This document shows, one piece after another, positions 20,323-29,177 of a stretch of DNA of 64,000 nt. Location: contig JBAOHO010000014.1 of the NCBI GenBank assembly GCA_037045355.1, positions 186,001 through 250,000 on the forward strand, written 5' to 3'. The stretch is from Candidatus Nanopelagicales bacterium (GTDB lineage: Bacteria; Actinomycetota; Actinomycetes; S36-B12; GCA-2699445). Numbering within the stretch: position 1 is the stretch's first letter; each line of letters starts with the position of its first letter. A program made the translations under genes and the position numbers. The notes beneath the pieces are model-generated. The model did not search any database. It saw only the letters and a list, made by a program, of their open reading frames with translations, and was not told the DNA's origin.

Positions 20323-20994
20323 CTACTGTTCGTCGGGAATCAGATCGTCTTCGTCCACATGCAACCGTGTGGCACGGAATTCCGCGACAGCCTGCGGGTC
20401 GCCCTCGATCTCCACGTCGGCTGCACTACGACCGAAAGCGGTCATCATGAGTTCGCCCGCGGTGCCGGTCACGGTCACCATCGGTTCGCCGCCCTTGGTC
20501 CACGTATCGTCCGGGGCGCCGTCGGTGCGAACCAACGTGACCCCTCCAGGGATGCCGGCGAACCAGCCCCGCCCCGCGAGCCGGAGGCGATCCCACAGGA
20601 AGCCGGACAACTCAGGATCGAGGTCGCGCACGGTCCAGTTGTCTCGTCCGCGGCGGACGTCCTCGTGGTGGACGTAGTACTCGATCGTGTTCAGCTGGCC
20701 GTCGACCCACGGCAATCGGAAGTACGACCAGATGGGCGGACCGTTGCGCACCAGGGTGACCAATTTGTCGTAGGGCTGGGACGCCGCGTCGTTTTGGACC
20801 TTCTCGGTCCACGAGGCCAGTGGGCCACCGAGGATGCCGAGCGCGGTGTCGGGTCGGCTCTCCCGCACCACAAGGTGGGCGGCGAGGTCTCTGGTGGTCC
20901 AGCCTTCGCAGAGGGTCGGCTCGTCGGGACCGACCTCCTCCAGGAGATCGCAGATCCCGGCTCGTTCCGCGCGGGAGAGATCAATCGCTGACAC
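20323..20994 (-). CDS. TIGR03085-like protein of the maleylpyruvate isomerase/DinB superfamily
   Basis: 223 aa. The opening LSRAERAGICDLLEEVGPDEPTLCEGWTTRDLAAHLVVRE (two thirds shown here as DLLEEVGP and CEGWTTRDLAAHL) is the pattern of the actinobacterial TIGR03085 family, related to mycothiol-dependent maleylpyruvate isomerase; the His of AAHL is a likely metal ligand. Later HHEDVRRG gives another ligand cluster. The substrate is unknown. The start is taken as the GTG at 20992-20994 because TAACAT lies 7 nt upstream and family members begin near here; an ATG at 21003 is the alternative. Confidence 0.75.
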   Translation of the reverse strand: MSAIDLSRAERAGICDLLEEVGPDEPTLCEGWTTRDLAAHLVVRESRPDTALGILGGPLASWTEKVQNDAASQPYDKLVTLVRNGPPIWSYFRLPWVDGQLNTIEYYVHHEDVRRGRDNWTVRDLDPELSGFLWDRLRLAGRGWFAGIPGGVTLVRTDGAPDDTWTKGGEPMVTVTGTAGELMMTAFGRSAADVEIEGDPQAVAEFRATRLHVDEDDLIPDEQ

Positions 20995-21001
20995 GCGCCC
21001 C

Positions 21002-21007
21002 ATGTTA
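21002..21007 (-). promoter_or_regulatory. -10 box for leaderless TIGR03085-type gene
   Basis: On the minus strand TAACAT is followed by seven bases and GTG at 20994. It supports the shorter start. Confidence 0.5.
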
Positions 21008-21125
21008 GGCATGAGGCTGCGAAGTCTCGACACCACCCCGCGCCCCACCCCGACCTCGGTGGGCAGACGACGTTGCCAACCCTGATCACAGGGATCTCCT
21101 GGTACCGCGGAGAGGGCCCCACGGG

Positions 21126-21131
21126 CACAAT
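21126..21131 (+). promoter_or_regulatory. possible -10 box for leaderless hisI
   Basis: CACAAT, six bases, then the ATG of hisI. The first base departs from TANNNT, so confidence is lower than for hisD or hisA. Confidence 0.35.
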
Positions 21132-21137
21132 GGGCCA

Positions 21138-21491
21138 ATGGCGAGTTACGACAGTGCCGAGGACATCCTGGCGCAGGTCCACTTCGACCACTCGGGGCTT
21201 GTCCCTGCCATCGCGCAGGATGCGACCACCCACGAGGTCCTCATGCTCGCGTGGATGGACCGGGCGGCGCTGGAACGGACTCTCAGCACGGGAGCAGCGA
21301 CCTACTTCAGTCGCAGTCGTGCGCGGCAGTGGGTGAAAGGCGAGACGTCGGGGAACCGACAGCGGGTGGTGGCTGTGGCGCTGGACTGTGACGGCGACAC
21401 GGTCTTGCTCACCGTCGAGCAGACCGGCCCGGCTTGTCACACCGGGACCCGGACGTGTTTCACGGATCGTGCGTTGGTGGTGCGCCCGTGA
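21138..21491 (+). CDS. hisI: phosphoribosyl-AMP cyclohydrolase
   Basis: Opens the purine ring of PR-AMP in histidine synthesis; zinc and magnesium enzyme, 117 aa, single-function form without the HisE domain. Motifs are MLAWMDRAALERTL, SRSRARQWVKGETSGN, LDCDGDTVLL (metal-binding Asp and Cys) and CHTGTRTCF (zinc Cys). It overlaps trpE by 4 bp (GTGA), so histidine and tryptophan genes are translationally coupled here. Confidence 0.96.
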   Translation: MASYDSAEDILAQVHFDHSGLVPAIAQDATTHEVLMLAWMDRAALERTLSTGAATYFSRSRARQWVKGETSGNRQRVVAVALDCDGDTVLLTVEQTGPACHTGTRTCFTDRALVVRP

Positions 21492-23032
21492 TCGCCGATG
21501 GCGCGGTCACGCCCGACTTGAGGCAGTTTCGCAACACGGCCCGCGACCGCCGGGTCATCCCGGTGGTCCGAACCGTCTTCGCCGACGGGCTCACCCCCGT
21601 CGCCGTGTACCGGGCGTTGGCCCACGAGCGCCCCGGGACATTCCTGCTGGAGTCCGCCGAACATGGCCAATGGGCCCGCTACTCCTTCGTGGGTGTCAAC
21701 AGCGCGGCGATGTTGACCGCGGACGGGACCCGGGCCCGCTGGGTCGGCCGGGTTCCGGCGGGACTCCCCACCGAAGGTGCGGCTCTGGACGTCCTGCGTG
21801 AGACGGTCGCTGCCCTCGCCACGCCGGCGCATCCGCATCTGCCACCGTTCACGTCGGGAATGGTCGGGTACCTGTCGTACGACGTCGTGCGACATTGGGA
21901 GCGCCTGCCGGACAACTCAGCGGACGAGTTGGGTCTGCCCGAACTCGGGATGCTGCTCGCGACGGACCTCGCGGTCGTCGATCACACCGACGGTTCGGTC
22001 ACCTTGATCGCCAACGCGATCAACTTCGACGGTTCCCCGGACCGGGTGGACGATGCCTGGCGCGACGCGGTGGATCGCCTGGATCGAATGGTCGCGGATC
22101 TGGCGACAGCCGGACCCGAATCCGTGGTCACCTACGACGCGGCTGTCGAGCCGCAGCCGCGTGCTCGGACCGAACAGCGTGACTACCTCGCCGACGTCGA
22201 CACGGTGAAGGAACACATCCGAGCCGGTGACGCATTCCAGGTGGTGCTGTCCCAACGTTTCGAGATCGCCAGTCCTGCCCCTGCCCTCGATGTCTATCGC
22301 GTGCTGAGGGCGACCAACCCGAGCCCCTACATGTACTTGATCCGGCTGCCTGATCCGGACAACCCGCAGGCAGGTTCGGGATGGGACATCGTGGGATCTT
22401 CACCCGAGGCCCTGGTCACGGTCGCCGACAACCACTGCACGATGCACCCGATCGCCGGGACACGCCCGCGCGGGCGCGATCCCGAGCACGACGCGCGACT
22501 GGCCGAGGATCTCCTCGCCGACGACAAGGAACGCGCGGAGCACCTGATGCTCGTCGACTTGGGGCGCAACGATCTCGGCCGGGTCTGTGCCGCCGGGTCG
22601 GTCGAGGTGGTTGAGTTCATGGCTGTCGAGCGCTACAGCCACGTCATGCACCTCGTGTCCACCGTCGTCGGAAGCCTGGCCCCCGGGCGAACCGCGTTCG
22701 ACGCGTTGGCTGCGACATTCCCCGCCGGCACACTGTCGGGGGCTCCGAAACCTCGGGCGATGGAGATCATCGCCGAGCGTGAACCCGTACGCCGCGGGCT
22801 TTACGGCGGCGCGGTGGGTTATCTGGACTTCGCGGGCGGGTCGGACACCGCCATTGCCATCCGTACCGCATTGATCCGCAACAATGTGGCGTACGTGCAG
22901 GCAGGGGCCGGTTTGGTGGCCGACTCCGACCCCACGCGCGAAGATCAGGAATGCCGTGACAAGGCCGCGGCTGTCCTGAAGGCTGTTGCGGTGGCAGCGA
23001 CCATGGTGCCGGTCCCCTCGGACGAGGAATAG
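21488..23032 (+). CDS. trpE: anthranilate synthase component I
   Basis: Converts chorismate to anthranilate using ammonia from TrpG. It is 514 aa from GTG 21488. The feedback site LLESAEHGQWARYSFVGV is near the N-terminus; the chorismate-binding domain has QVVLSQRFE, PIAGTRPRGRDPEHDARLAEDLL, LVDLGRNDLGRV, GTLSGAPKPRAMEIIAE and GGAVGYLDFAGG. First trp gene of the cluster; trpG and trpD are not in the window. It overlaps hisI as GTGA. Confidence 0.96.
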   Translation: MIADGAVTPDLRQFRNTARDRRVIPVVRTVFADGLTPVAVYRALAHERPGTFLLESAEHGQWARYSFVGVNSAAMLTADGTRARWVGRVPAGLPTEGAALDVLRETVAALATPAHPHLPPFTSGMVGYLSYDVVRHWERLPDNSADELGLPELGMLLATDLAVVDHTDGSVTLIANAINFDGSPDRVDDAWRDAVDRLDRMVADLATAGPESVVTYDAAVEPQPRARTEQRDYLADVDTVKEHIRAGDAFQVVLSQRFEIASPAPALDVYRVLRATNPSPYMYLIRLPDPDNPQAGSGWDIVGSSPEALVTVADNHCTMHPIAGTRPRGRDPEHDARLAEDLLADDKERAEHLMLVDLGRNDLGRVCAAGSVEVVEFMAVERYSHVMHLVSTVVGSLAPGRTAFDALAATFPAGTLSGAPKPRAMEIIAEREPVRRGLYGGAVGYLDFAGGSDTAIAIRTALIRNNVAYVQAGAGLVADSDPTREDQECRDKAAAVLKAVAVAATMVPVPSDEE

Positions 23033-23090
23033 CCGGGCCCGAGAAGTCAGAGGAACCTGAGAACTGAGCCCGAGGAGAGAGAAACAGAGA

Positions 23091-23309
23091 ATGAGCGAAC
23101 ACAAGCACGGCAATACGCCCGCGGCGTGGACCGCGGTGATCATCATGATGATCTCGTTCCTGATCGGGACCATCGCGGTGGTACTGGCCAACTGGCCGCT
23201 GTTCTGGATCGGTGGTGTCGCGCTCTTCGTGATCGGAGCCATCGTCGGCCGGGTCATGGCCGGAATGGGATACGGCAAGACCCCCAAACCTGCCACCACC
23301 GGCGACTGA
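23091..23309 (+). CDS. HGxxPAAW-family small membrane protein
   Basis: 72 aa, two transmembrane helices (about residues 15-34 and 37-58) with the N-terminal signature HGNTPAAWTAV. This small family (DUF6704) occurs at the trp locus in many actinobacteria, between trpE and trpC; no function is known. The ATG follows a GAGGAGAGAGAA stretch. It ends 3 bp before the response regulator gene. Confidence 0.82.
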   Translation: MSEHKHGNTPAAWTAVIIMMISFLIGTIAVVLANWPLFWIGGVALFVIGAIVGRVMAGMGYGKTPKPATTGD

Positions 23310-23312
23310 CAC

Positions 23313-23996
23313 GTGCGTGGTCTGGTTCTCGTCGTCGAGGACGAACCGGCGATCCGCGACCTGATCCGACTCTACCTGTCCAGGGACGGCTTCGGCGTCG
23401 TTACCGCCGACTCGGGCGAGCAAGCGCTCATCGAGGTCCGAGATCGGCACCCGGTGGCGGTGGTCCTCGATGTGGGTCTTCCCGGTATCGACGGCACAGA
23501 AGTATGTCGCCGCATGCGGGCTGACAACGACTGGACCCCGGTGTTGTTCTGCACCGCACGCGACGACGAGGTCGACCGGGTCCTCGGGCTGGAACTGGGT
23601 GCGGACGACTACATCACCAAACCCTTCAGCCCGCGGGAACTCGTCGCCCGTGTCAAGGCCGCAGTCCGGCGGGCGGCCGGTCCGGAGAGTGCGGCAGCGG
23701 TCCTGGAACTGGGAGAGGTCCGCATCGACCGGTCCGCACGCGAGGTGACGGTCGCCGGGCGACCCATCGTTCTGACCGCAACGGAATTCGATCTGCTCAC
23801 CCACCTGGTGGCCCATCCCGGCAAGGTGTACAGCCGCGACGAGCTGCTGTCCGAGGTGTGGGGCTACTCCGCCGGCGCCGGCACCCGCACCGTCGACGTC
23901 CATGTCGCACAGGTCAGGGGCAAACTGGGGGCGGCGTCCCCCATCCGGACCGTGCGCGGGGTCGGCTATGCCGCGGCCGACCCGGGTCCCCAGTGA
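23313..23996 (+). CDS. OmpR/PhoB-family response regulator
   Basis: Two-domain regulator, 227 aa. The receiver domain has the acidic pair in VVEDEPA, the phosphorylation site in VVLDVGLPG (D53), T81 in CTAR and K103 in YITKPFSPREL. The C-terminal winged-helix DNA-binding domain has LTATEFDLLTHLVAHPGKVYSRDELL and TRTVDVHVAQVRGKLG. It is translated with the downstream kinase (GTGA overlap). The target genes are unknown; the place inside the trp cluster is not proof of trp regulation. Confidence 0.93.
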   Translation: MRGLVLVVEDEPAIRDLIRLYLSRDGFGVVTADSGEQALIEVRDRHPVAVVLDVGLPGIDGTEVCRRMRADNDWTPVLFCTARDDEVDRVLGLELGADDYITKPFSPRELVARVKAAVRRAAGPESAAAVLELGEVRIDRSAREVTVAGRPIVLTATEFDLLTHLVAHPGKVYSRDELLSEVWGYSAGAGTRTVDVHVAQVRGKLGAASPIRTVRGVGYAAADPGPQ

Positions 23997-25366
23997 GCGA
24001 AGCTCAGCCCACGAGCAAATTCGGCGCCCTCGATTCCCTGTCCGGGCGCACCGTACTGCTGAGCATCGTCATCGCGCTGATCGCGGCAGTCGTCACTGTC
24101 GCAGTCTCGATCCCGCTGATCAACGGCGCCGCCCAGGCCCAGGCGGAGGCCACATTGAACCGGGTCGCCGAGATCACCGTCGCCGCACTGCAGCGGCCCG
24201 GCTCCACCGACTCTCCGCAGCGGCTGCGCGATCTGCTGGCATCGCAGCAGATCTCCGCCTACCTGATCGGACCGGATCTCGAACCCGCCCCGGGACTGAC
24301 TTTCGCCGACCAGCAGGCGGTGCGGTCCGGGTCCGAACTGAACAGCGAGGTCTCCATCGCGGGAGTCGACTACCTGGCCGCCGCACGGCCCGTGAACAGT
24401 GGATACGCCGTCGTCCTGCTCGCCCCCGTGGACAACGTCGTCGAGCCGGCTTCCCAGGCGTTGCGTCGGCTCCTCGCCGCCGTCCTTGTCGGAGTAGCGG
24501 TGGCGTCGGTGATCGGGTATCTGGTGTCCCGGCGCCTGACCCGACCATTGCGCCAGTTCGCGGACACCGCCCGCGCCTTGTCAGCGGGCGAGCGAGGTGT
24601 GCAAGTCGCTGCCACAGGACCGCGCGAGATCGCGGAGATCGCGCAGTCGCTCAATGGATTGTCGGATGCACTCGACGCCAGCGAAGGCAGGCAGCGACAG
24701 TTCCTGCTGTCGGTGTCGCACGAGCTTCGGACTCCGCTGACCGCGATCCACGGATACGCGGAGGCCCTGGCCGACGGAATGGTCGACGAACGTGATGTGC
24801 CGGCGACGGCGCGGGTCATGCAGGCCGAGTCGGAACGGTTGGATCGCCTCGTCGCCGACCTGCTGGACCTGGCGCGTCTGGGCGCGGTCGATGTTGCGAT
24901 CGAACCGATCGACATCGATCTGACCGAACTCGCCACTCAGGCGGCGCAGGTGTGGCGCGACCGGTGCTTGCGAGTGGGTGTGCGGTTCACTGCCGAGCTT
25001 CCGACGCGGCCTGTGGTCGTCCGAGCAGATCCCGTGCGCACGCGACAGATCATCGACAACCTGGCCGAGAACGCCCTGCGCGTGACTCCGGCCGGTCAAG
25101 CCATCGTCTTGTCAGTGACCCCGTGGGGGCCGTGGGGCGCGGTCACGGTACGCGATGGTGGACCCGGGCTCACCGACGACGATCGGGCCGTCGCGTTCCA
25201 ACCGGCGGCGCTCTACGCGAGGTATCGCGGGGTACGTACGGTCGGCTCGGGCGTCGGGTTGGCCCTCGTCGGTGAGTTGGCGCGCCGGATGGGTGGATCC
25301 GCCCAGGTCGGAGTGGCACCCGAAGGTGGTGCCGCGTTCACGGTTCTGGTTCCGCTCGCGTCGTGA
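23993..25366 (+). CDS. sensor histidine kinase
   Basis: 457 aa membrane kinase paired with the preceding regulator. Transmembrane helix 1 is at about residues 20-44 and helix 2 at about 158-178, enclosing an outer sensor region of about 110 aa. A HAMP domain follows (SRRLTRPLRQFADTARALSAGE), then the H box SVSHELRTPLTAIHGY (H243), the N box IIDNLAENALR, G1 RDGGPGL and G2 GSGVGLALVGELARRMGG. The ligand is unknown. Catalytic motifs are complete. Confidence 0.93.
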   Translation: MSEAQPTSKFGALDSLSGRTVLLSIVIALIAAVVTVAVSIPLINGAAQAQAEATLNRVAEITVAALQRPGSTDSPQRLRDLLASQQISAYLIGPDLEPAPGLTFADQQAVRSGSELNSEVSIAGVDYLAAARPVNSGYAVVLLAPVDNVVEPASQALRRLLAAVLVGVAVASVIGYLVSRRLTRPLRQFADTARALSAGERGVQVAATGPREIAEIAQSLNGLSDALDASEGRQRQFLLSVSHELRTPLTAIHGYAEALADGMVDERDVPATARVMQAESERLDRLVADLLDLARLGAVDVAIEPIDIDLTELATQAAQVWRDRCLRVGVRFTAELPTRPVVVRADPVRTRQIIDNLAENALRVTPAGQAIVLSVTPWGPWGAVTVRDGGPGLTDDDRAVAFQPAALYARYRGVRTVGSGVGLALVGELARRMGGSAQVGVAPEGGAAFTVLVPLAS

Positions 25367-25424
25367 TCCGGGATCCGGGACAAGCCCGCCCAAGCCCGGT
25401 TGCCGCCTGACGCGGGAGCGCCGT

Positions 25425-25430
25425 TAGGGT
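25425..25430 (+). promoter_or_regulatory. -10 box upstream of trpC
   Basis: TAGGGT, 20 bp before the trpC GTG. A transcript starting about 7 nt on would keep the GGGAGG ribosome binding site. It would give trpCBA a promoter separate from the two-component genes. Confidence 0.45.
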
Positions 25431-25450
25431 TGGCGCTTGGGAGGCAACAC

Positions 25451-26254
25451 GTGACAGTGCTGGATGACATCCTCGACGGCGTGCGCGCCGATGTGGATCG
25501 TCGCATGGCGCACACCTCCCTCGACGAACTCAAGGAACGATCCTCGGCCACTCCTCGGCCACGCGATGCCACCGCCGTGCTGCGTGGTGATGGGGTCAAG
25601 GTCATCGCCGAGGTGAAGCGGGCCAGTCCCAGCCGCGGGCACCTCGCTGACATCCCCGACCCGGCGGAACTGTCGCGGGCCTATGAGGCGGGCGGCGCCC
25701 ACATCATCAGCGTGCTCACCGAAGAACGCCGTTTCGCCGGTTCGCTGGACGACTTGGTGGCCGTGCGGGCCGCCGTCGACATCCCCTTGCTGCGCAAGGA
25801 CTTCGTCATCACCTCCTACCAATTGTGGGAGGCCCGCGCCGCGGGTGCTGATGTGGTGCTCCTGATCGTGGCGGCGCTCGAGCAGGACGCGCTGGTCAGC
25901 CTCATCGAGCGCACGTCTTCGCTGGGCATGACGCCGCTGGTGGAGGTCCACGACGAGTGGGAAGTCGAGCGTGCTGTCTCCGCGGGGGCGCGCATCATCG
26001 GTGTCAACGCGCGCAATCTCAAGACCCTCGAGGTCGACCGGAACACTTTCGCGCGGGTGTCTCCGGTGATCCCCGACGAGTGCGTGCGCATCGCCGAATC
26101 AGGCGTGCGGGGTCCCCGCGATCTGCTCGCTTACGCAGCGGAGGGCGCCGATGCGGTGTTGGTCGGCGAGAGTCTGGTCACCGGCGGCGACCCGGTCGCT
26201 GCGGTCCACGATCTCGTGACTGCCGGGGCGCATCCGTCGCTCAGTCGGGAATGA
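25451..26254 (+). CDS. trpC: indole-3-glycerol phosphate synthase
   Basis: Barrel enzyme of tryptophan synthesis, 267 aa, monofunctional (no TrpF domain). It shows VIAEVKRASPSRGHLADI with the catalytic Lys, ISVLTEERRFAGSL, LLRKDFVITSYQLWEARAAGAD and GVNARNLKTLEVD. GTG 25451 has GGGAGG upstream. It ends in an ATGA overlap with trpB. Confidence 0.96.
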   Translation: MTVLDDILDGVRADVDRRMAHTSLDELKERSSATPRPRDATAVLRGDGVKVIAEVKRASPSRGHLADIPDPAELSRAYEAGGAHIISVLTEERRFAGSLDDLVAVRAAVDIPLLRKDFVITSYQLWEARAAGADVVLLIVAALEQDALVSLIERTSSLGMTPLVEVHDEWEVERAVSAGARIIGVNARNLKTLEVDRNTFARVSPVIPDECVRIAESGVRGPRDLLAYAAEGADAVLVGESLVTGGDPVAAVHDLVTAGAHPSLSRE

Positions 26255-27453
26255 CCGTGGCCTCCCTGACCGACAAGTTCGGCGAGTACGGTGGCCGGTT
26301 CGTGCCCGAGGCCCTGACCTTCGCACTGGACGAACTCGCGGCTCAGTTCCTGGCCGCCACCGCGGACCCCGACTTCACCGGCAGACTGGACGCCCTCAAC
26401 CGCGACTACGTCGGTCGTCCGAGTCCGCTCACGGAGGTGCCGGGTTTCGCGGCGCACTGTGGTGGTGGCCGAGTGTTCCTGAAGCGTGAGGATCTCAATC
26501 ACACAGGTAGCCACAAGATCAACAATGTCCTCGGACAGGCCCTGCTGACCGAGCGTATGGGGAAGAAGCGAGTCATCGCGGAGACCGGCGCGGGACAGCA
26601 TGGAGTCGCCACGGCGACGGCGGCCGCCCTCCTGGGGCTGGACTGCACCGTGTACATGGGGGAAGAGGACACCCGGCGCCAGGCCCTCAACGTCGCGCGC
26701 ATGAAGATGCTGGGTGCCACCGTCGTCCCGGTCACGGCCGGCACGCGGACGCTGAAGGACGCCATCAACGAAGCCATGCGCGACTGGGTCACCAACGTGG
26801 CCGACACCCACTACTTGCTGGGCACGGTGACCGGCCCGGCGCCGTTCCCCTCGATCGTGCGGCATTTCCAATCGGTGATCGGTCGCGAGGCTCGCGCCCA
26901 GATCATCGAGCGCATCGGTCGCCTGCCCGATGCAGCGGTCGCCTGCGTGGGTGGCGGGAGCAACGCCATCGGACTGTTCAGCGCGTTCCTGGACGACCCC
27001 GCGGTAGCACTGTTCGGATTCGAGGCCGGGGGCCATGGTGTTGCCAGCGGCCGACACTCGGCGCGCTTCGAAGGGGGAGCGCCGGGAGTCCTGCACGGCA
27101 CTCGGACCTACATCATGCAAGATGAATTTGGTCAGACCGTCCCCTCCTACTCCATCAGCGCCGGACTGGACTACCCCGGCATCGGGCCGGAGCACGCGCA
27201 CCTGTACGACCGGGGCCGGGCCACCTACGAATCGGTCACCGACGATGAGGCGATGGCCGCCTTCGAGTTGCTGTGCCGAACCGAAGGGATCATTCCGGCG
27301 CTCGAGACCGCCCATGGACTCGCGGGTGCCCTGCGGGTGGGCCAGCGGCTCGGGCCGCGGGCAGCGATGATCGTCAACCTGTCGGGGCGCGGTGACAAGG
27401 ACATGGCCACGGCTGCCGAGTACTTCGGCCTGACGGCGCAGGACCAACCGTGA
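26251..27453 (+). CDS. trpB: tryptophan synthase beta subunit
   Basis: PLP enzyme that joins indole and serine, 400 aa. It has FGEYGGRFVPEAL, the PLP lysine in LKREDLNHTGSHKINNVLGQ, the catalytic AETGAGQHGVATATAAA, and the phosphate loop VACVGGGSNAIG. It overlaps trpC (ATGA) and trpA (GTGA). This is the common TrpB1 type, coupled to TrpA. Confidence 0.97.
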   Translation: MTVASLTDKFGEYGGRFVPEALTFALDELAAQFLAATADPDFTGRLDALNRDYVGRPSPLTEVPGFAAHCGGGRVFLKREDLNHTGSHKINNVLGQALLTERMGKKRVIAETGAGQHGVATATAAALLGLDCTVYMGEEDTRRQALNVARMKMLGATVVPVTAGTRTLKDAINEAMRDWVTNVADTHYLLGTVTGPAPFPSIVRHFQSVIGREARAQIIERIGRLPDAAVACVGGGSNAIGLFSAFLDDPAVALFGFEAGGHGVASGRHSARFEGGAPGVLHGTRTYIMQDEFGQTVPSYSISAGLDYPGIGPEHAHLYDRGRATYESVTDDEAMAAFELLCRTEGIIPALETAHGLAGALRVGQRLGPRAAMIVNLSGRGDKDMATAAEYFGLTAQDQP

Positions 27454-28253
27454 CGACCGTTGCCGACGCCTTCGCCCGCGCCCGCGCCGCGGATCGGGCT
27501 GCCCTGATCGCCTATCTTCCCGCCGGGTTCCCCGATCATGCGACGTCGGTGCGCATCATCGAGGCCATGATCGATGCCGGAGTCGACATGGTCGAGGTCG
27601 GCATCCCGTACTCGGATCCGCTCATGGACGGGCCTGTCATCTGCGCCGCAGCGGAACAAGCACTGCAGCAGGGCACCACGACCGACGACGCACTCGATGT
27701 CGTGGCCGCCGTCGCGGGGCGTGGCGCGGCCATCGTCATGATGACGTACTGGAACTTGATCGACCGATATGGCCCGAGGCGCTTCGCCGATCGACTCGCG
27801 GCGGCCGGCGGCGCCGGCGTGATCACGCCGGACCTCACGCCCGAGGAGGGGGTCGACTGGGTCGCCGCCTGCGACGATCGCGGCTTGGCTCATGTGTTCC
27901 TCGCCGCTCCTTCGTCGACCGACGATCGGCTCGCGGTGGTCGCCAGTGCCACCAGTGGGTTCGTCTACGCCGCCTCATTGATGGGGGTCACGGGGGTGCA
28001 GCAGGCGGTCGGAAGCCAAGCGGCCGATCTCGTCGAGCGACTGCGGAGGGTCACTGCCACCCCGATCGCGGTGGGCATCGGAGTGTCCACCGCGGCCCAG
28101 GCCCACGATGTCTCCCAGTTCGCCGACGGTGTGATCGTCGGTTCGGCGTTCGTCCGGCGGGTCCTCGAGGCAACCGACGCCGACGCCGCCGTGGCGGCGG
28201 TCGGACAGTTCTCGCGGGAACTGGTCGCAGGCGTCGCCCGTCACAGCCGTTGA
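27450..28253 (+). CDS. trpA: tryptophan synthase alpha subunit
   Basis: Cleaves indoleglycerol phosphate and channels indole to TrpB; 267 aa. The catalytic Glu is in MVEVGIPYSDPLMDGPVI and the catalytic Asp in VITPDLTPEE; FVYAASLMGVTG and PIAVGIGVSTAAQ follow. The GTG start is inside the trpB stop. Last gene of the trp cluster. Confidence 0.96.
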   Translation: MTTVADAFARARAADRAALIAYLPAGFPDHATSVRIIEAMIDAGVDMVEVGIPYSDPLMDGPVICAAAEQALQQGTTTDDALDVVAAVAGRGAAIVMMTYWNLIDRYGPRRFADRLAAAGGAGVITPDLTPEEGVDWVAACDDRGLAHVFLAAPSSTDDRLAVVASATSGFVYAASLMGVTGVQQAVGSQAADLVERLRRVTATPIAVGIGVSTAAQAHDVSQFADGVIVGSAFVRRVLEATDADAAVAAVGQFSRELVAGVARHSR

Positions 28254-28303
28254 GCCCGGGTCACAGGAGAGTCACCATGCGCGGCGGCCGGGCTTTGTCC
28301 GCG

Positions 28304-28309
28304 TACAGT
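28304..28309 (+). promoter_or_regulatory. -10 box upstream of the DsbA-like gene
   Basis: TACAGT in the 132-base gap after trpA, 76 bp before the ATG. There is no convincing -35. Confidence 0.35.
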
Positions 28310-28385
28310 GGTGCGAGCCACTGAAGCCCCGGGCCGGCCAGACCGGTCCCGGGACCGACCAGCGAAGCACAGGGAGCAGTATCCG

Positions 28386-29177
28386 ATGGCCACCCAGAAG
28401 CCCAAGAGCGCGCGCGAGAAGGCCGCCGAGGCTCGAGCCGCCGCCGAGGCTGCGGACAAGAGGCGCCGCCTGATCATCAACATCTCGATCGGCGCTGTGT
28501 TGGTTGTTGTCGTCGCGGCGTTGGTCGGCGGAGCATGGATCACGAGCCAGAACAACAAGAACGTCACGCAACCGAGTGCCGACGCCGCTGCCCCCGCGGG
28601 AGCATTCCCGGCGGACTCGCCGTACAAGTTCGGTGTCGAGTGGTCCGACGGGGTCACGGGGAAGCCCGTTCTCGAGATCTGGGAGGACTTCCAGTGTCCT
28701 GCCTGCCGTGACTTCGAGGCCGTATTCGGCCCCACCTTGCAGAAGGTCGCCGACAGTGGTGACGCCCAGGTGATCTTCCGCAGCACGTCGTTCCTCGACG
28801 GCAACTTCCCCGGCGATCACTCCAAGCGCGCGGCGGCTGCCTACGGCTGCGCGGTTGACGCTGGCAAGGGTGAGCAGTACCACGACATCCTCTATGCCAA
28901 CCAGCCCGAGAACGAGGGCGACGGCTGGACCGACCAGCAATTGCTGTCGTTCGCCGAGCAGGCCGGGATCACTGGCGAAGCCAAGACCACGTTCGACAAG
29001 TGCCTGACCGATCGCACCTACGTCACGTGGGCCGTCAACGGCACCCAGGCCATGCAGGAGGCCGGAGTGTCCGGCACGCCCAGCCTCTACCTGAACGGTG
29101 TCGAGGTTTCCAATGAGGACCGCGCGACCCCGGAGGCGCTGCTGAAGGCGATCCAGGAAGCCGCCGCGAACCAGTGA
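28386..29177 (+). CDS. membrane-anchored DsbA-like thiol-disulfide oxidoreductase
   Basis: 263 aa. A basic, Ala-rich helical leader (residues 1-28) precedes one transmembrane helix (about 29-53). The outer thioredoxin-like domain has FQCPACRDFE (active-site C104 and C107), an inserted helical section with two further Cys (AYGCAVDAG, FDKCLTD) and the cis-proline in SGTPSLYLNG. It probably oxidises or shuffles disulfides in exported proteins, like mycobacterial DsbA-type enzymes. It overlaps lgt by 4 bp (GTGA), so it is made together with the lipoprotein enzyme. Confidence 0.9.
   Translation: MATQKPKSAREKAAEARAAAEAADKRRRLIINISIGAVLVVVVAALVGGAWITSQNNKNVTQPSADAAAPAGAFPADSPYKFGVEWSDGVTGKPVLEIWEDFQCPACRDFEAVFGPTLQKVADSGDAQVIFRSTSFLDGNFPGDHSKRAAAAYGCAVDAGKGEQYHDILYANQPENEGDGWTDQQLLSFAEQAGITGEAKTTFDKCLTDRTYVTWAVNGTQAMQEAGVSGTPSLYLNGVEVSNEDRATPEALLKAIQEAAANQ

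Noticed and set aside
25367..25450. Tryptophan attenuator before trpC
   Set aside because: No short leader ORF with Trp codons and no terminator hairpin are visible.
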